Origin: Juglans regia
Taxonomy: Eukaryota; Streptophyta; Magnoliopsida; Fagales; Juglandaceae
Reading direction: 5' to 3'
DNA length: 64,000 nt
Assembly: GCF_001411555.2 (NCBI RefSeq)
Contig: NC_049901.1
Location: 38,348,964 to 38,412,963, forward strand
Shown: piece after piece, positions 22,420-34,355 of the stretch
How the letters are laid out: every line of letters begins with the position of its first letter
Numbering within the stretch: the stretch's first letter is position 1
The notes under the pieces: generated by a model
Database searches by the model: none
What the model was told of the DNA's origin: nothing
The model's input: only the letters and a program-made list of their open reading frames with translations
Position numbers and translations under genes: made by a program

Positions 22420-23900
22420 CTTCAAATTCTTGTTCCATTGTAGCCTTCCATCGCGAATCAGTTGCTGCTTTGGAGTAACAGGTGGGAGTAGTCTTGGTAT
22501 GAGTGGTATGAAAGGCTATGGGGTACTTAGTTGAATAATATAGGTGGTAATCAGAGTAGTCTTTTGGTTTGAGGGAGTTGGTCTTGGCTCGGGTAATCAT
22601 GGGATGAATGGGAGCTGTACTGATTGTTGTCTTAGGTTGTATGCTACTAGAGGCATTTGGAGGAGTGGACACAGATTCAAGTGAAGAGTTGACTAAGTTA
22701 GAAGGACTGGCTGAAGGTTCAAAGGGGAAACTTGAGATGGAGGTAGTTATTACCTGAGAGGATTCTTGAGGTGGTGGAGTAGTAGGTTTTGAGTATTGTT
22801 GCTGTTCAAGTATTGGAGGCATGAGTAAAGGAGAATCAGTTGCTGCATTCAACTTGGAGGTGTGATTAGAATGAGCCAAATCCAGTGCAGGAAAGGAATT
22901 CTCATAAAAAACCGCATGCTTAGAAAGATAGATCTCGTCAATGATTAGATCAAGACACCTATATCTAGCATGACTATAGCCTAAGAAAAGACAAGCTTTA
23001 GAACGATACTGAAGTTTGTGACTATTGAAATGAATCAGCAATGGGTAGCATTTATAGCCAAAGGTGCGAAATGAAGTATAATTAAGGAGCTTTTTTAATA
23101 GTTTGAAGTGTGGGGATTGATTCTTTAAGATTGGAGTAGGTAGTCTATTGATGGTATAGACTGTTGTTAGAAAGGCTTCTACCCAATATTTGTTTGATAG
23201 ATGGGAGTGAGCTAATAGGCTAAGACTAGTGTCAAGAATGTGTCTAAGCTTTCGTTCAGCCAAGCCATTCTGTTGACTAGTGTGTGGGCATGATTTGCGA
23301 TGTATTATTCCATTTTGAGTGAGAAAGTGTTGAAACCGATTGGAACAATACTCTCCCCACCATCAGTTTGTAGCTGTTTTATTTTGGAAGTAAACTGGTT
23401 TTCAACTAACAGCTTGAATTTGACAAAAAATCCCAAAACTTTGGCTTTGGTTTGAAGAGGGTATAGCCATGTGTATCTAGAGTGGTCATCCACAAAGATA
23501 ACATGGTATTTGCAGCCACCTATAGATTGAACTGGTGAATACGAAACATCACTGTGAATTAAATCAAGTGGTTGAGAGGAGACAAGAGTATAATTAGAAA
23601 AAGGTAAACAAATGCTTTTGCCCAATTGGCAAGCATTACAAATATTTATATTCATACCATCATTGGACAAAGGTAGGGAATGAGTCTTAATAATGCTGGA
23701 TACAAGTTTATTGGAGGGATGAGCTAGCCTAGAGTGCTAGCCAGAGAGGCTGGTTTTATTCCTAAGAAAGCTATAAAGGATGGCTGGTTTTTGAGAGAAT
23801 TTCCTTGTATCCGCAATGGATAAAGCCCATTTTTACTCTTGCCTTCGAGGAGGAATGCATGTGTCTGATTGTCCTTCACATAAAAATGAAAAGACCTCTA
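22420..23900 (-). pseudogene. Inverted Copia gag-pre-integrase and integrase segment
   Basis: Minus-strand reading: FHFYVKDNQTHAFLLEGKSK and a frameshifted pre-integrase region (about 23870-23680), zinc-binding CNACQLGKS, integrase core LIHSDVSYSP, FVDDHSRYTWLYP and LQTDGGE (first two catalytic Asp present), then AERKLRHILDTSLSLLAHS with the Glu, and FLGYSHARYRCLD. It ends at RWKATMEQEFEAL, the beginning of reverse transcriptase, exactly at the primer-binding site. Frameshifts lie near 23300 and in the pre-integrase part. The segment runs against its own LTRs and against the RNase H remnant. Confidence 0.85.
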
Positions 23901-24173
23901 TATTCCACTCACTTCTGCACCCATAATATGGTGTGATAATGTTAGTGCTTTAGCATTGGCCTCTAACCCTGTTTTTCATGCTCGAACAAAGCACATTGAA
24001 GTAGATTGCCATTTTATTCAAGAAAAAGTGATGAATGGTGATGTTCATCTGAAGTTTGTTTCCACTAAAGATTAGGTAGCAGACATATTCACCAAGGGAT
24101 TGCCTTCAACTTGATTTTCTGATTTAACATCCAAGCTACATGTGTGTTCCTCTCCCATGAGCTTGCAAGGGGC

Positions 24174-24497
24174 TGTTAGAGATAACATTAGCGTTAACCA
24201 ACTGGATAATGCTGATATCGACAATCATCATTTGCAACATAACATTCCTAAAGATAAGCAACTACTTGATCATAAATAAACACTATAACATCTGATACGT
24301 AACAACCATCACTTATCCTATCGGATGAGTTATCTCTTTAGATAGTTATCAGTTGTATTTTATCCTTATCATTTGAGACATATGGACTTATCAGTAGCAA
24401 CCTCATGTGCTGGCTATTACTTGTAATTTTATATAAATTACAGTTAATACTCTTTGTTTTGGTAACTTGACCAAAACATATTCTTGCAAATATTTCA
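24174..24497 (+). repeat. 3' LTR of the nested Copia element
   Basis: Begins TGTTAGAGATAACATTAG and ends CAAATATTTCA, followed by the AATGA duplication. It supplies the element's polyadenylation signals by family knowledge; none was singled out here. Confidence 0.88.
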
Positions 24498-24875
24498 AAT
24501 GATACAATTGGAACCTTATAAAGAGCAATAACTTCTCCTTCCCAAGCAATGTGAGATCTTATACACTATCTACTCTTCTTCTTATCATATACGGTATCAC
24601 AATCTACCCTCCTTAAATTGTCGACGTCCTTGTCAGGCCATTCCGTTGTATGTGGCATGGCTCAAGTTTCACATCTCTAGTTGGGATAAGCTCTTATACC
24701 ATTTATAACGCCCCAATAGAAGACCCAAACCAGATGATCTATACTTCAAAAAACTAGTCAATGATACAATTGGAGCCCCATTTGAACCTTATAAAGAGCA
24801 ATAACTTCTCATTCACAAGCAATGTGGGATCTCATATACTACCAACCTTTATTCTTATCATATGGGGGTATCACA

Positions 24876-26644
24876 ATATTTGCTTTAGAGTGGAAGGAGA
24901 TCAAAGGGATGTTTTCAGGGAGCTTGTGCTTCATGATGAAATCCTTATGTTTCTCATATGTGAGATCCTCCAGTATCCCTGCATCACCCTAGCACATATG
25001 TTCGAGAGAAATTGAAAATTAGAAAAATCCATGTACCTTCAGAAGATCTTTGATATTGTAAAAGATTATATGCACTTTATCAAACCAAATCGAAAGCCTA
25101 ATGATCAACCAAGCTTGGAGAACAGAAAATAAAAGGAATGAATGAACTCAAAATAAAACTTCAATGATAGTATTTGCATTTGGAAATTCTATAAGTAAGC
25201 AAGTTAGGGTTGAGAGATAGCTGCAAAGCAGGAAAGGAAATTTACAAGAGAGATGACATGAAAGAGTATCAGAACCTAAGACCACAAGTGACCAGCATCT
25301 AACAGCCCTGCAATGTGGAAGAGACTTCCAACACGAGTATGAGATTCTTTCAAGCATAACTAACGGTTCTTTGTCCTTTATTACATGCACCCATGAGGCA
25401 TATTAATTTTTTTTGACAAAGGAAACAAATATCTTAATAAGCTTGCAAATCAAGAATTCCATGATCATCCAGGTTTCTTTGTCAGCAATCTGGCCTTCAC
25501 CGAGAGTAACAGAAGCTAAAGGGATGCCACTATAGGGACTCTGCACTAGACCCAAACCAGAAACTTTTGTCTTTTAAATCAGACATGCAGCCACATCGTC
25601 AACCCCACCCTTGATGTGCCCTAGCAGCATTACACGCTTGCCAAATCTCCAGTAAAGTTCCTCAATATATTGCTTCAGTTCCTATGCATTGTGCTCCACC
25701 GATACCTGCATACAAGAATACATATTAGAAGCTAGCACACTAGCATAATGTTATGCCATTTATGAACATAGAAAGATATTGGAAGTGAAGCAATATTTAA
25801 AATTATGTCACAAAAACATAAAGTGAAATAATCATTGAAATAAATTGAAGAAATTGTCAAAAAATGAAATTTTCATGCACCCTGGTCGATATTGGCCTTG
25901 TTGTACTAAGGGATCGTTCATTACCTCACTATGAATTTTTGAAATATGATAAGCTAGAGACATCTTTGAAAAGAGTCTTTTAACGCCCACAAAATACAAG
26001 GGACCATGATTACTAAAGAGACATGCCAGATCAACGTTCCCATTTAAGGGGTGTACCTATGCCAAACCTCAAATGCATACAAACGAAAATATGGACAAAG
26101 GGATCTTCTCATACCTGGAATTAATGGATAAACAAATGAATTGGGTAGAAGAAAATAGATAACAGAACAAGTAATAAGATATATGGATATATGATACAAT
26201 GTAAGATTATATTATTGAAGTTTCTTAAGTAGCATGAAGGAAAGAGATTCATAAGGCATATAAGTACACTATCTTAGATTACAGAATTTTTAGATGATAA
26301 ATATTACTTTGCACACATTAATTATAAGAAAAAAAAAAAGAGTACCATAACATTACTACTCAAATGTAACTTCAATGTAGCAAAATGATGGAAATAGTGC
26401 TTCGTAAACTCTACTAACTAGAAGATATAAAACCATCTGCTCAAAGAGCATAGTGATTAGTAACATAACTTGGAGAGACCAAGTTTATAGTAAGAAGATA
26501 AAAATTTATTGTTACCTTATTCCTGAAAGCAATCCCAAGAATTTGGGTGTTCCATCCTCCACAGGAGGCAATCCTGAAGTGCATTGCAACCATCCAACAT
26601 CATCAGAAGAACCACACAATGTTTGAAAAACTCGAGATATAATG
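24876..26644 (-). pseudogene. Alpha/beta-hydrolase pseudogene, N-terminal half (four exon pieces)
   Basis: Minus strand. Exon 26644-26516: FQTLCGSSDDVGWLQ and LPPVEDGTPKFLGLLSGIR, with AG acceptor and GTAAC donor. Exon ending 25925: FSNHGPLYFV, KRLFSKMSLAYHISKIHSE, then GTAATG donor; its beginning is decayed (about 26130). Exon from 25706 to about 25435: VSVEHNA, a stop, ELKQYIEELYWRFGKRVMLL, GHIKGGVDDVAACL and ADKETWMIMEFLICKLIK. Exon about 24996-24876: ILEDLTYEKHKDFIMKHKLP and ISFHSKAN, broken by the TRIM. The elbow that in active members reads G-H-S-K-G-G is GHIKGG here, so the nucleophile Ser is lost. Retained introns show a decayed gene, not a processed copy. Earlier exons were not found. 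Confidence 0.75.
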
Positions 26645-26881
26645 CTAAAGGTAACAAATGTAAATGTTATAAGTGAACTGAGCCAAACTAAGCAATTGTA
26701 AAAGTATATAATTGATAATAAATATAACGTCAATTGATATATATTACAGGAGACCGTCCCTGGTTTCATCTATGGCACACGAAACCAATACTTTTCATAG
26801 TAAAAACTACTTCTTTTACCTTTGAACTTGAACTTGAACGCATCTAATGTAAGAAAAAAGACTGTTTTCCAAGAGTATAGT

Positions 26882-29800
26882 TGTAACGCCCTGTATCCAA
26901 AGGTCTAGGGAATTAGCTTTTGTCACTTAAAATCGTCTTCCAACCACATAGTATATATACACCAAAATTCTCTATCAAACATATACTAATTGTTTCACAT
27001 CAACTACTCCAGTATAATTAATCTAACACACAAAAAAGTCTCAAAACATCCCAATAATCCAAGTCAATAGAACAAAAACAATCTACTGAATACAATTCTC
27101 CAGTAATCAAAGTATCCTCTTTGCACTTAATCCATTATACTCACATAGTCATACTCATACTTCACATTCTTGATCCTCAGTTGAAACATCCAAAACATCT
27201 GAAAATATTGTGGAGATAAGGGGTGTGTTCTCAACAACTCAGTAAGTAGAGAACATATACTAGTATGTAAACATGAGTCTTTTCATAGAGTTCAGAATGC
27301 AAAACAAAACATTTTACCATCAGAATGCAGATAAAAAAACATGTTATGAGAATATCAAAGCGATAGTTCAAAATGTTCATATTCAAAAATCATCTTTTGG
27401 TATAGCATAACTGAACATCATTATCTTGTCATATCGTATAATATCAAAGCATCATATCGAAACAGAGACCATGTTTAACCTTTATGGTAGGGTTGTGCTA
27501 TCCCTGGTGGCCAAACAAAGCAGTATCAGAATGTGAACCTTCCTCTTATTTATTCTCAGAGCCCCGAGTATACAGACAGGAAAGACCATGCAGAAAAACC
27601 ACTTTGTTTTCAAAGTTGGTGCACTCAGAAACAGAGATGTTGGTACCAACCATATAATAGAGGCCATAGTTTTACACCCGTGATAAGGTCAAAGTAGAGG
27701 AGAAACATAACCAGATACTGAGTTAAAATGTTATGCTAAAAGTTTTCAGATTCCACACTATATTAAAAATAAAGTACTAAACAGAATCAAATCATCTTCA
27801 CATAATCAAAACAGATTTAGAGTATCTTCACATAATCATGCACAAATTTTTAGATTTCATATTCGTTCTTTTTGCATAGTTTAGAAACAAAATGCCAAAA
27901 TTTTTTTAATGTCTATATCAATCATGACAAAAATACTTTTATTTTTTATACAGATTTCATGAGTAATGTAGAACAAATAACTAAGGTTGTTTCAAATTTC
28001 TTTTCATAACAAAACATGCATATTTTTTCAAAATCAACCTTAATCAATTTCTTTTATGCAAATTTTAGTATAGGAACTCCGCTTATCCGACTCTTCAATT
28101 GTTTTAAAAATCCACACAACAGTGTTAAGCAAAATTGGTCGCCACGTAAACATAATTAATACAAACTATTAACACAAATAAAATAACACAACTAAAATAA
28201 ACGACACACTTAAACGACTCCAGGACAACAATTTCAGTATCCAAATCATCTAACCCAGTTACTACTAAACCACAAAGTAACTTCCCCGAACATTGCCTAT
28301 TTAAGGCATTTACACTTAAATTCTCTTTTAAGCCTAACCTACTACAAAATATTATACTGGTGTTCTGCCACAATTAAAATCAATCCAACTTAATAATCTA
28401 ACCCATCCAACTTAAGACATATATATATATATATATTTATTTATATGGGTGTGTGTGTTTAAATAATAAAAAACCAAGCCCAACTTAAAATATATGCCTA
28501 ACTTAATAATCTCTTAACACAAAACCCAACTTAAACACAAGTCCAAAATACATCTAGCCCAAAACCAAAAGCCCATGTGAACAACCCAGTAAAAAATGGG
28601 CTAACACACTAAGGTGAGTAAGCTAATTAAAACTTCAAAGCTTACCCTTTGTAAAAATAAGTTTACAGAAATGAATAAAATTCTATTCATAAGCCTCACA
28701 CATCACACACCATCTTTTTTATAATTTTGTAATTTTTTTCTCTTATCAAATGTGTGGTATATAGATAATGAGTAGAAAAATTCAGTTATTTTAAGAAGAA
28801 TATAACCAAAAAAAAATTAAAAGATAAAAAATAAAAGAATTTGTGGTGTGTAATATGTGTGGCTTATGAATAGCAATGCTCAATGAATATATATATATAT
28901 ATATATATATATAAGTAGGTGTGTAACCGATTCGATTTAGTCTAGTTTTGGATAAAATTTAGGACAGAACCAGTATGCACCGGTTTTGCATTTTCAAGAA
29001 CCGATTTAGCACCAGTTACCAACCTAAACCTGTACTTCCGATTTTACTGATTCCGATTAGATTTTTTTATTTTAATATACTATTAAATATATTAGTATAA
29101 TTATAATATACTATTATATAATATATAATATAAGAATATATTATAGTTTATTATAATATATACTGATATAGTATTAGTATAACTATTAATACGCACTATA
29201 TAGTATTAATATAACTATTAATACAATAGACTATAGTGATATAAGATTTTAAAATTTAAAATTATATTAATTAGTAATTTATCATATAATACAAAACTAT
29301 TTTATATATAAAAATCATATACAACATAAAAAATTATTATCTATATATATGAACCAGTCCGGTTTGGTCCGATCTAGTTTTAGAAAAAGAAAAACCAAAA
29401 CTAGGCCGATTTTGACTGGTTTTAAGAAAAATAAAATGGGTACTGGACCCAACCAGATCCGGGGATATTTTTTTACACCCCTATATATAAGCCCCTTTTT
29501 ATTTGAGAGCAACATAGGCAAGAGGGAAAAAAAACCTTTGGCAGCAGAGGTTACCAAGAGAGGAATGACGCCTTGCGCGGGGATAATGGTGAGCTTCTCG
29601 GTAAGATGTTGACTGCTCCATGTGGCGGTCAGTGGCATCATGAATGGACCAAGGTGGCTGGGCACATTGGGACACTACGATGAGTCTAATGAAGCTGATG
29701 GTATGGCTTGGTGGTAGGTAGCGTCTTCTGAGGTGGTTTAAAGGTGTAGTGGGTGCTTTGTTTTGGCTTGCCTAAAACATAGGTCTTTATGCATGCCTAG

Positions 29801-30515
29801 GTTGTTTTCATAGTAGTTCATTTCAGTGGCTAGGTGGTGCATGGTAGTTACCAACGTGGTTGACCTATGGTGTAGCTGTGTGAACGTGCTTGTTGGCTTG
29901 TGGCTTTGTCGTTTTCGAAACTAGGGGCTGACCCACAGTAGCTTTATGGCTAAAGAAATAGGCGACAACGATGTTGCGCCTGTGCTCGTTGGAGAGAACC
30001 TAGAGGCGCTGGGGTGTGAAGCCATGATCCTGTTTGGCATGGCCTCGGTAGGGCTTAGACCTAGGTGATAGAAGGGCTACAACTTAACAACCAAAAAGCT
30101 CTGCATTGACCCGCTCCACAACGAGTGAAGAGACAATCAGCTCCTAAAAGAGGCCTTCTGAGCGACAATGGGAAGAACAAAGTGATAGAGGATTGTGGAG
30201 TTACTGGGATGCTAGCCGCGTATATTCGGTGGTAATGGATGGCACAACATAGAGAGAGAAAATAAAAGAGAGAGTGGTGAGAGAGAGGAAAACCAAAGAA
30301 AATTTGTGGGGTTGAGAAAAATTGTGAAATTGAGAAGAGTGGGCAAAGTAAAATGGGGAGAGAAGCGACGGGAAGGAGAGAAACACTGGAAGGAAAAATC
30401 GTCGGGGGAAGGAGAGAGAAAAGAGAATATAAATTCACTCACCGAAACGACGTCGTTTTACAGACGGGTTGAGCTCCTCTGCAGGCCTGAGCCAAGATTG
30501 GGGCTAGGTGTTACA
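26882..30515 (+). mobile_element. Solo Gypsy LTR, plus orientation, with perfect 5-bp duplication
   Basis: Starts TGTAACGCCCTGTATCC and ends GGGGCTAGGTGTTACA. A perfect ATAGT duplication flanks it (26877-26881, 30516-30520). Less the nested hAT-like element, the LTR is about 3.06 kb. There is no primer-binding site, gag or pol, so it is a solo LTR left by LTR-LTR recombination (inference). A GA-rich stretch with AACGACGTCGTTT at about 30445 lies near the end. It sits in an upstream intron or flank of the hydrolase pseudogene. Confidence 0.82.
28916..29483. mobile_element. hAT-like element with perfect 8-bp duplication
   Basis: Left end TAGGTGTGTAACCGATTCG; right end in reverse complement TAGGGGTGTAAAAAAATATC. 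TATATAAG flanks it on both sides (28908-28915, 29484-29491). Subterminal words of the CCGGTTT/AAACCGG type; AT-rich centre; no coding. Confidence 0.85.
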
Positions 30516-30520
30516 ATAGT

Positions 30521-32453
30521 GCCAACATCCAAGCAAATCCACTGTAGTATTGTAGTGATACTACCATATATTGCACTATAAAGCATTATAAAGTACTTAG
30601 TGGACACAACTATTTCATAGAAAGGCACTACTATTGTTTTATTCAAGGGGTTAAAAAAAAAACAAGGAGGTGAAATGGATTGAAGCCACAAAGAATCTTT
30701 GATTATTTGGTACATTTAAGAAAATGATACAGGTTGATTTTGTAATTTTCCATTTGATCCATTCAGCTTGACTATTGGTTAAATATGCAATGGCTGAGTC
30801 TTTATTCAATAGCATCATACATGATCTCAATGGAAAGGAAGTTCTTGCTCTTGATAAGAGACGGGCACTCTGAGAACTATAGTTATTTCCTACAACTTCT
30901 AATCTTGTATTTTCTAGAAATTCTTCCCTAAGTTCTAAGGTTCTTCCTTCAGGATTGTAGGGCTTGTAATGGAGATGCAAGGTTTAGAAGATAGTGAGCA
31001 AACTTCAGAAAAGGATCTACAATGCCAAGGCACAAAGATCTTGGATGTTGTTCAGAAGAAACGACCCCCAAGTTTTTTCAAGCGTCTTATGATATATTTA
31101 AATGCAAGGTCCTATGCAATAACAACGGTATTCTTGACTCAGCCATTATTTTTCAATAACATGGAATCATGGATGACTATACGACATCAATGAACTACAA
31201 AACATTCTACATCTCGAAGGCATTCACCATGTGATGACAAGGACACAGATTGCCAACAACATGCAGTTATTGAAGAAAAAACAACTCACCAATAAAGTGA
31301 ATGACTTGAGGACATATATAGCTAGTCAAAGTCAAGAGAGAGGTGAAAATGTCATCCACGAATGAATCAAATACAAGAAGATAGGTGTCTAACTTATAAT
31401 ATTACATGTTATTTTATTATAGTAGTGTCTAACTTATTTATAACTTATTTCTACACTAGCCATATTTCTAGTGTCTAATTACATGTTATTATGCTTTAAT
31501 AAATTAATATTATGTGTTAATTAACTTTTTATACTAGACTTATTAGTTATTTCTATACTAATGTCTAATTACACGTTATTATACTTTAATAAATTAATAT
31601 GTATTATTAACTTATTATACTAGACTTATTTAAATCTAGTGTCTAACTTATTTCTATACTTCATTATGTATGAAAGTAATATTATGATGTTTAAATATAC
31701 TAAACTATCATTAATCTATTTGCATTATTGTATAAGTATATTATTTTATAATAATTAGCTCATACTAGTATATTACTTAATTTAACTATATAAGTTCTAG
31801 TTATATAACTATATAAATATGTTGGTTTATATGATAAATATATAGATAAATACAAATTTTTATAATATATGTACAATATCAGGGTTGGATCTAGAGTTTA
31901 AGGGCAAAGTCAGAATTGGAGTCAAATTGGATCGGAGTCGGAGTTGGAGTCGGAGTTGGTCCAGCGAAACCCCCGACTTCGACTAAAAAAAAAAAGCCGA
32001 CTCCGACTCTAACTCCGTTTTGTGAATGTCGAAGTGGAGTCGGATTTTTAAATTTTTGCTCAGCCTACACTCAATTGGGATATTATAGCCTTGGCATCTA
32101 TTTATACGTATCAGACTAGCATGTCATGGTGCTTTTTTCAAGAAAGTCTCAATAAATAAATGAAAACAAACTCACAAACACATGATAACAAGTAGAAAAT
32201 TTGTCTTACCAAATCCTTTCTTTGATTACCATGCTCTTCTAGGAGGTAAAAATGGCTTACATTAAAGGCATCGTAGTATGGAACACGATGAATGTAAAAA
32301 GCTTTGACTTTATCTATAGTTATTTTGACTTTACCTAGAAGATGTCAAGAAGTATTTTAGATAAGTCAAAAGTTTAGAAGTCGAGTTCCAAGAGTTTTGG
32401 TCTTATCCATAGAAGAATTTGAATGGGAACTTGCTACTATTGAGAAGACAAAG
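30521..32453. other. Unassigned spacer with GGAGTCGG repeat block
   Basis: A plus-strand open frame at 30969-31193 (74 codons) is not recognised and has no support. Bases 31380-31870 are AT-rich with repeated words TTATACTAGACTTATT and AAATTAATAT. At 31915-32050 TCGGAGTYGGAGT words face GACTCCGACTC on the other side, the pattern of the hAT-like subterminal repeats, but ends were not resolved. Confidence 0.4.
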
Positions 32454-33040
32454 TGTCAGGTGTCAGCATTCCGTTAGCAAAGTTCATTGCGACATAGTCA
32501 CTCCATCAGTAGAGTTCTACTGTATTTCAAACTACTTTTAGATAGAATATTTAAGTGATCCTATTAGTTAGGATTACTAGAGATTTCAACCTTGGAGATT
32601 TTGGAGAGTCTTTTCCGAGTGCTTATGTGTGAGGAAATTCTCTTAAGATTTTTCTAGTAATTTTTCTCTTATTGAGTGTGATCGTACTCCTTGTTGGAGG
32701 TCGAGTGATCACGATTCAGCCACTGAAGTTTCAGAAAAAAATCAATATTTGAAGATCGTCAAAGGTTTTAGCTGCTGCTTTGGCAGAGACAAACATGTTA
32801 TTTATTGTGTCAAGTAAGAGAGTCAATTAATAAAGGTTATGTAATTGGAAACTTGTAACTGATTTTCAAATAACAAAATTGACTTATCTGGGTTTGGTTA
32901 CCTCGTAGGGCTTTACCTTTAAAGAGTTCTTTAAAGCGTTCTCATTTGATACTAATCTTGGTATTATGCAATTTATTTACTTTATGTCATTGCTTAATTA
33001 TTAAATAATTGCATGGTTGACAACTATAAAAACTTTAACA
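32454..33040. mobile_element. Possible solo LTR (Copia-like)
   Basis: Begins TGTCAGGTGTCAGCATTCC and ends ATAAAAACTTTAACA, giving TG..CA ends. The interior words (GAGTGCTTATGTGTGAGG, CTCATTTGATACTAATCTTG) look like Copia LTR sequence by style. There is no target duplication and no coding neighbour, so this is tentative. Confidence 0.35.
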
Positions 33041-33219
33041 GGCCTAAATGGGTCACTAACGGGTTAAGCTGGTTGACTCGTTAGTGACCCATTAATGAAT
33101 TGTGGTGTAATGGGTCAACCTATTTTGACCCGAACTTGTCAAACATCAAATTGAAACCTGCTGATTTCGTGTCATGTTCGTATTGGGTTAACTGATCGTG
33201 TCACATATTGCCACCCTTA
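33041..33219. mobile_element. hAT-like fragment (one end)
   Basis: Contains CACTAACGGGTT, GTTAGTGACCCATT and CTATTTTGACCCG words and ends, in reverse complement, TAAGGGTGGCAATATGTGAC. The opposite terminus is missing. It belongs to the same word family as 18703..21204 and 57696..58254. Confidence 0.6.
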
Positions 33220-34340
33220 CCTGTAATGGCATTTAAGGAGATATCAAGGTGCTCTATCAAAGAGATGCTCTCAGTAACCTCTCCCAGCCTCTGTCTCTTC
33301 CTCAGTACTTCCTCTACTCCTACCTCATCACTGGTTTGGATCCCCATTTCTCTAATACAAAATAACCTTAGATTTTGGCACTTGCATCCATGGTTCCAAT
33401 GGGTATCATAGTAGTAACACAAACCTTTTTTCCTTTGGTCCTTCATCTCATTTTGATTAATCATCTGCACTGACATCACTCCCTTTTGGGGTAACTTACT
33501 CACTACACCTACAAGTGAAGGGGGTTTCTTAAGGATCCCAGGTTCCATTGAATGGGGTATTATTTTGAAATTCCTCTTATTAATTCCAATATTCTCTTCT
33601 TATAGCTTGAATAGACTATAGGTTATGGTCAAGTTAAAGGGGTTGAACATATACACAGGAACCCTAATGTCATCACGGAGACCACAAAGAAAATAACTCA
33701 GTTTGTAAGTATCCGACAAACCCCATAATCTATTGGACAATGTTTCAAAGTCATATTTGTTTTCCTCCACTGACCCCATTTGTTTCAATCTTGTGAAGGC
33801 CTCATTGGGATCATCGTATGCATTGGGACCGAATCTCACCAACACAGCTCTCACAAAAGCATCCCAATCAGTTAAGGCTCCAGACTCTTCTAAGTCCTAG
33901 TACCACATCAGTGCCTGTCCTGCCACGTGGAAGGAGGCCAACCTTAAGTCTCTATTGTGGTAAGATGTTGTAATAAGAGAAAAAGTGATTTGCCTTATAC
34001 AACCATCTAGTGGGGTCTTCTCCATGGAAAGTGGGGAAATCCAACCTCATTGCCCTGCTCTACACCTCCATAGTCTGCTCAACCCCATCACCATGAGCAT
34101 TGTTGTTCCTAGAAGGTGATTTGCCACATTGGTTATGCTGATTTTGCTTCCAGAGTTTCATCGTGAGAGCTGCCAATCGATGCACTAGTCTATTTGGCTT
34201 ATGCTTAAGAGCCATCATCTTAGTCTCTAGGGACTTGAACTATGATTTAGTTGATTGCTTGAAGGAGTTGAGTCCTTTCTTGAGTTGATTAGATGAGTGC
34301 CTTTCGCCATGGATGCCAAAGAGATTTCACAGAGACCACC
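33220..34340 (-). pseudogene. Gypsy gag remnant
   Basis: Minus-strand reading from about 34130: RLDFPTFHGEDPTRWLYKAN, AVLVRFGPNAYDDPNEAFTR, LKQMGSVEENKYDFETLSNR, LRDDIRVPVYMFNPFNL, then a nucleic-acid-binding remnant KKGLCYYYDTHWNHGCKC (expected C-x2-C-x4-H-x4-C, first Cys changed). This is the capsid-type Retrotrans_gag region of Ty3/Gypsy elements with several stops. A primer-site-like TTGGTATAAGAG lies just upstream (complement of about 34343-34354). Pol is absent; the gag stops where the hAT-like fragment begins. Confidence 0.75.
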
Positions 34341-34355
34341 TCTCTTATACCAAAA

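Larger units (their letters stand above)
22086..24497 (+). mobile_element. Defective Copia retrotransposon with an inverted internal segment
   Basis: Two LTRs (22086-22408 and 24174-24497) and a perfect 5-bp duplication AATGA (22081-22085, 24498-24502) define the insertion, which lies in the TRIM's LTR. TGGTATCAAAGC directly follows the first LTR (initiator Met-tRNA primer site), and GCTTGCAAGGGGC precedes the second. The plus strand codes the end of RNase H: APIIWCDNVSALALASNPVF (from about 23908) and VADIFTKGLPST. Between the two lies integrase on the opposite strand. Gag, protease, the reverse-transcriptase core and most of RNase H are absent, so it cannot move by itself. The LTRs look roughly 85-90% alike by eye, so the insertion is not recent. 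Confidence 0.88.
22024..24875 (-). mobile_element. TRIM (terminal-repeat retrotransposon in miniature), split by a Copia element
   Basis: Without the nested Copia it is about 435 bases: LTRs of about 161 (22024-22085 plus 24503-24601) and 172 bases (24704-24875) flank a 102-base interior. In minus orientation the LTR starts TGTGATACC and ends GCGTTAYA. Directly after the upstream LTR lies TGGTATAAGAGC (complement of 24690-24701), a primer-binding site for initiator Met-tRNA, and before the downstream LTR a purine tract TTAAGGAGGGTAGAT. No coding capacity. The outer 5-mers TGATA and ATATT differ from each other, which is explained by the inversion in the findings. Confidence 0.8.

Noticed and set aside
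22406..23263. A 285-codon frame as a possible intact gene
   Set aside because: It is Copia integrase in an inverted fragment, lacking gag, RT core and RNase H.
30061..30581. Several overlapping frames on both strands
   Set aside because: Low-complexity Ser/Phe or Glu/Arg-rich products of a GA-rich LTR segment; no family motifs.
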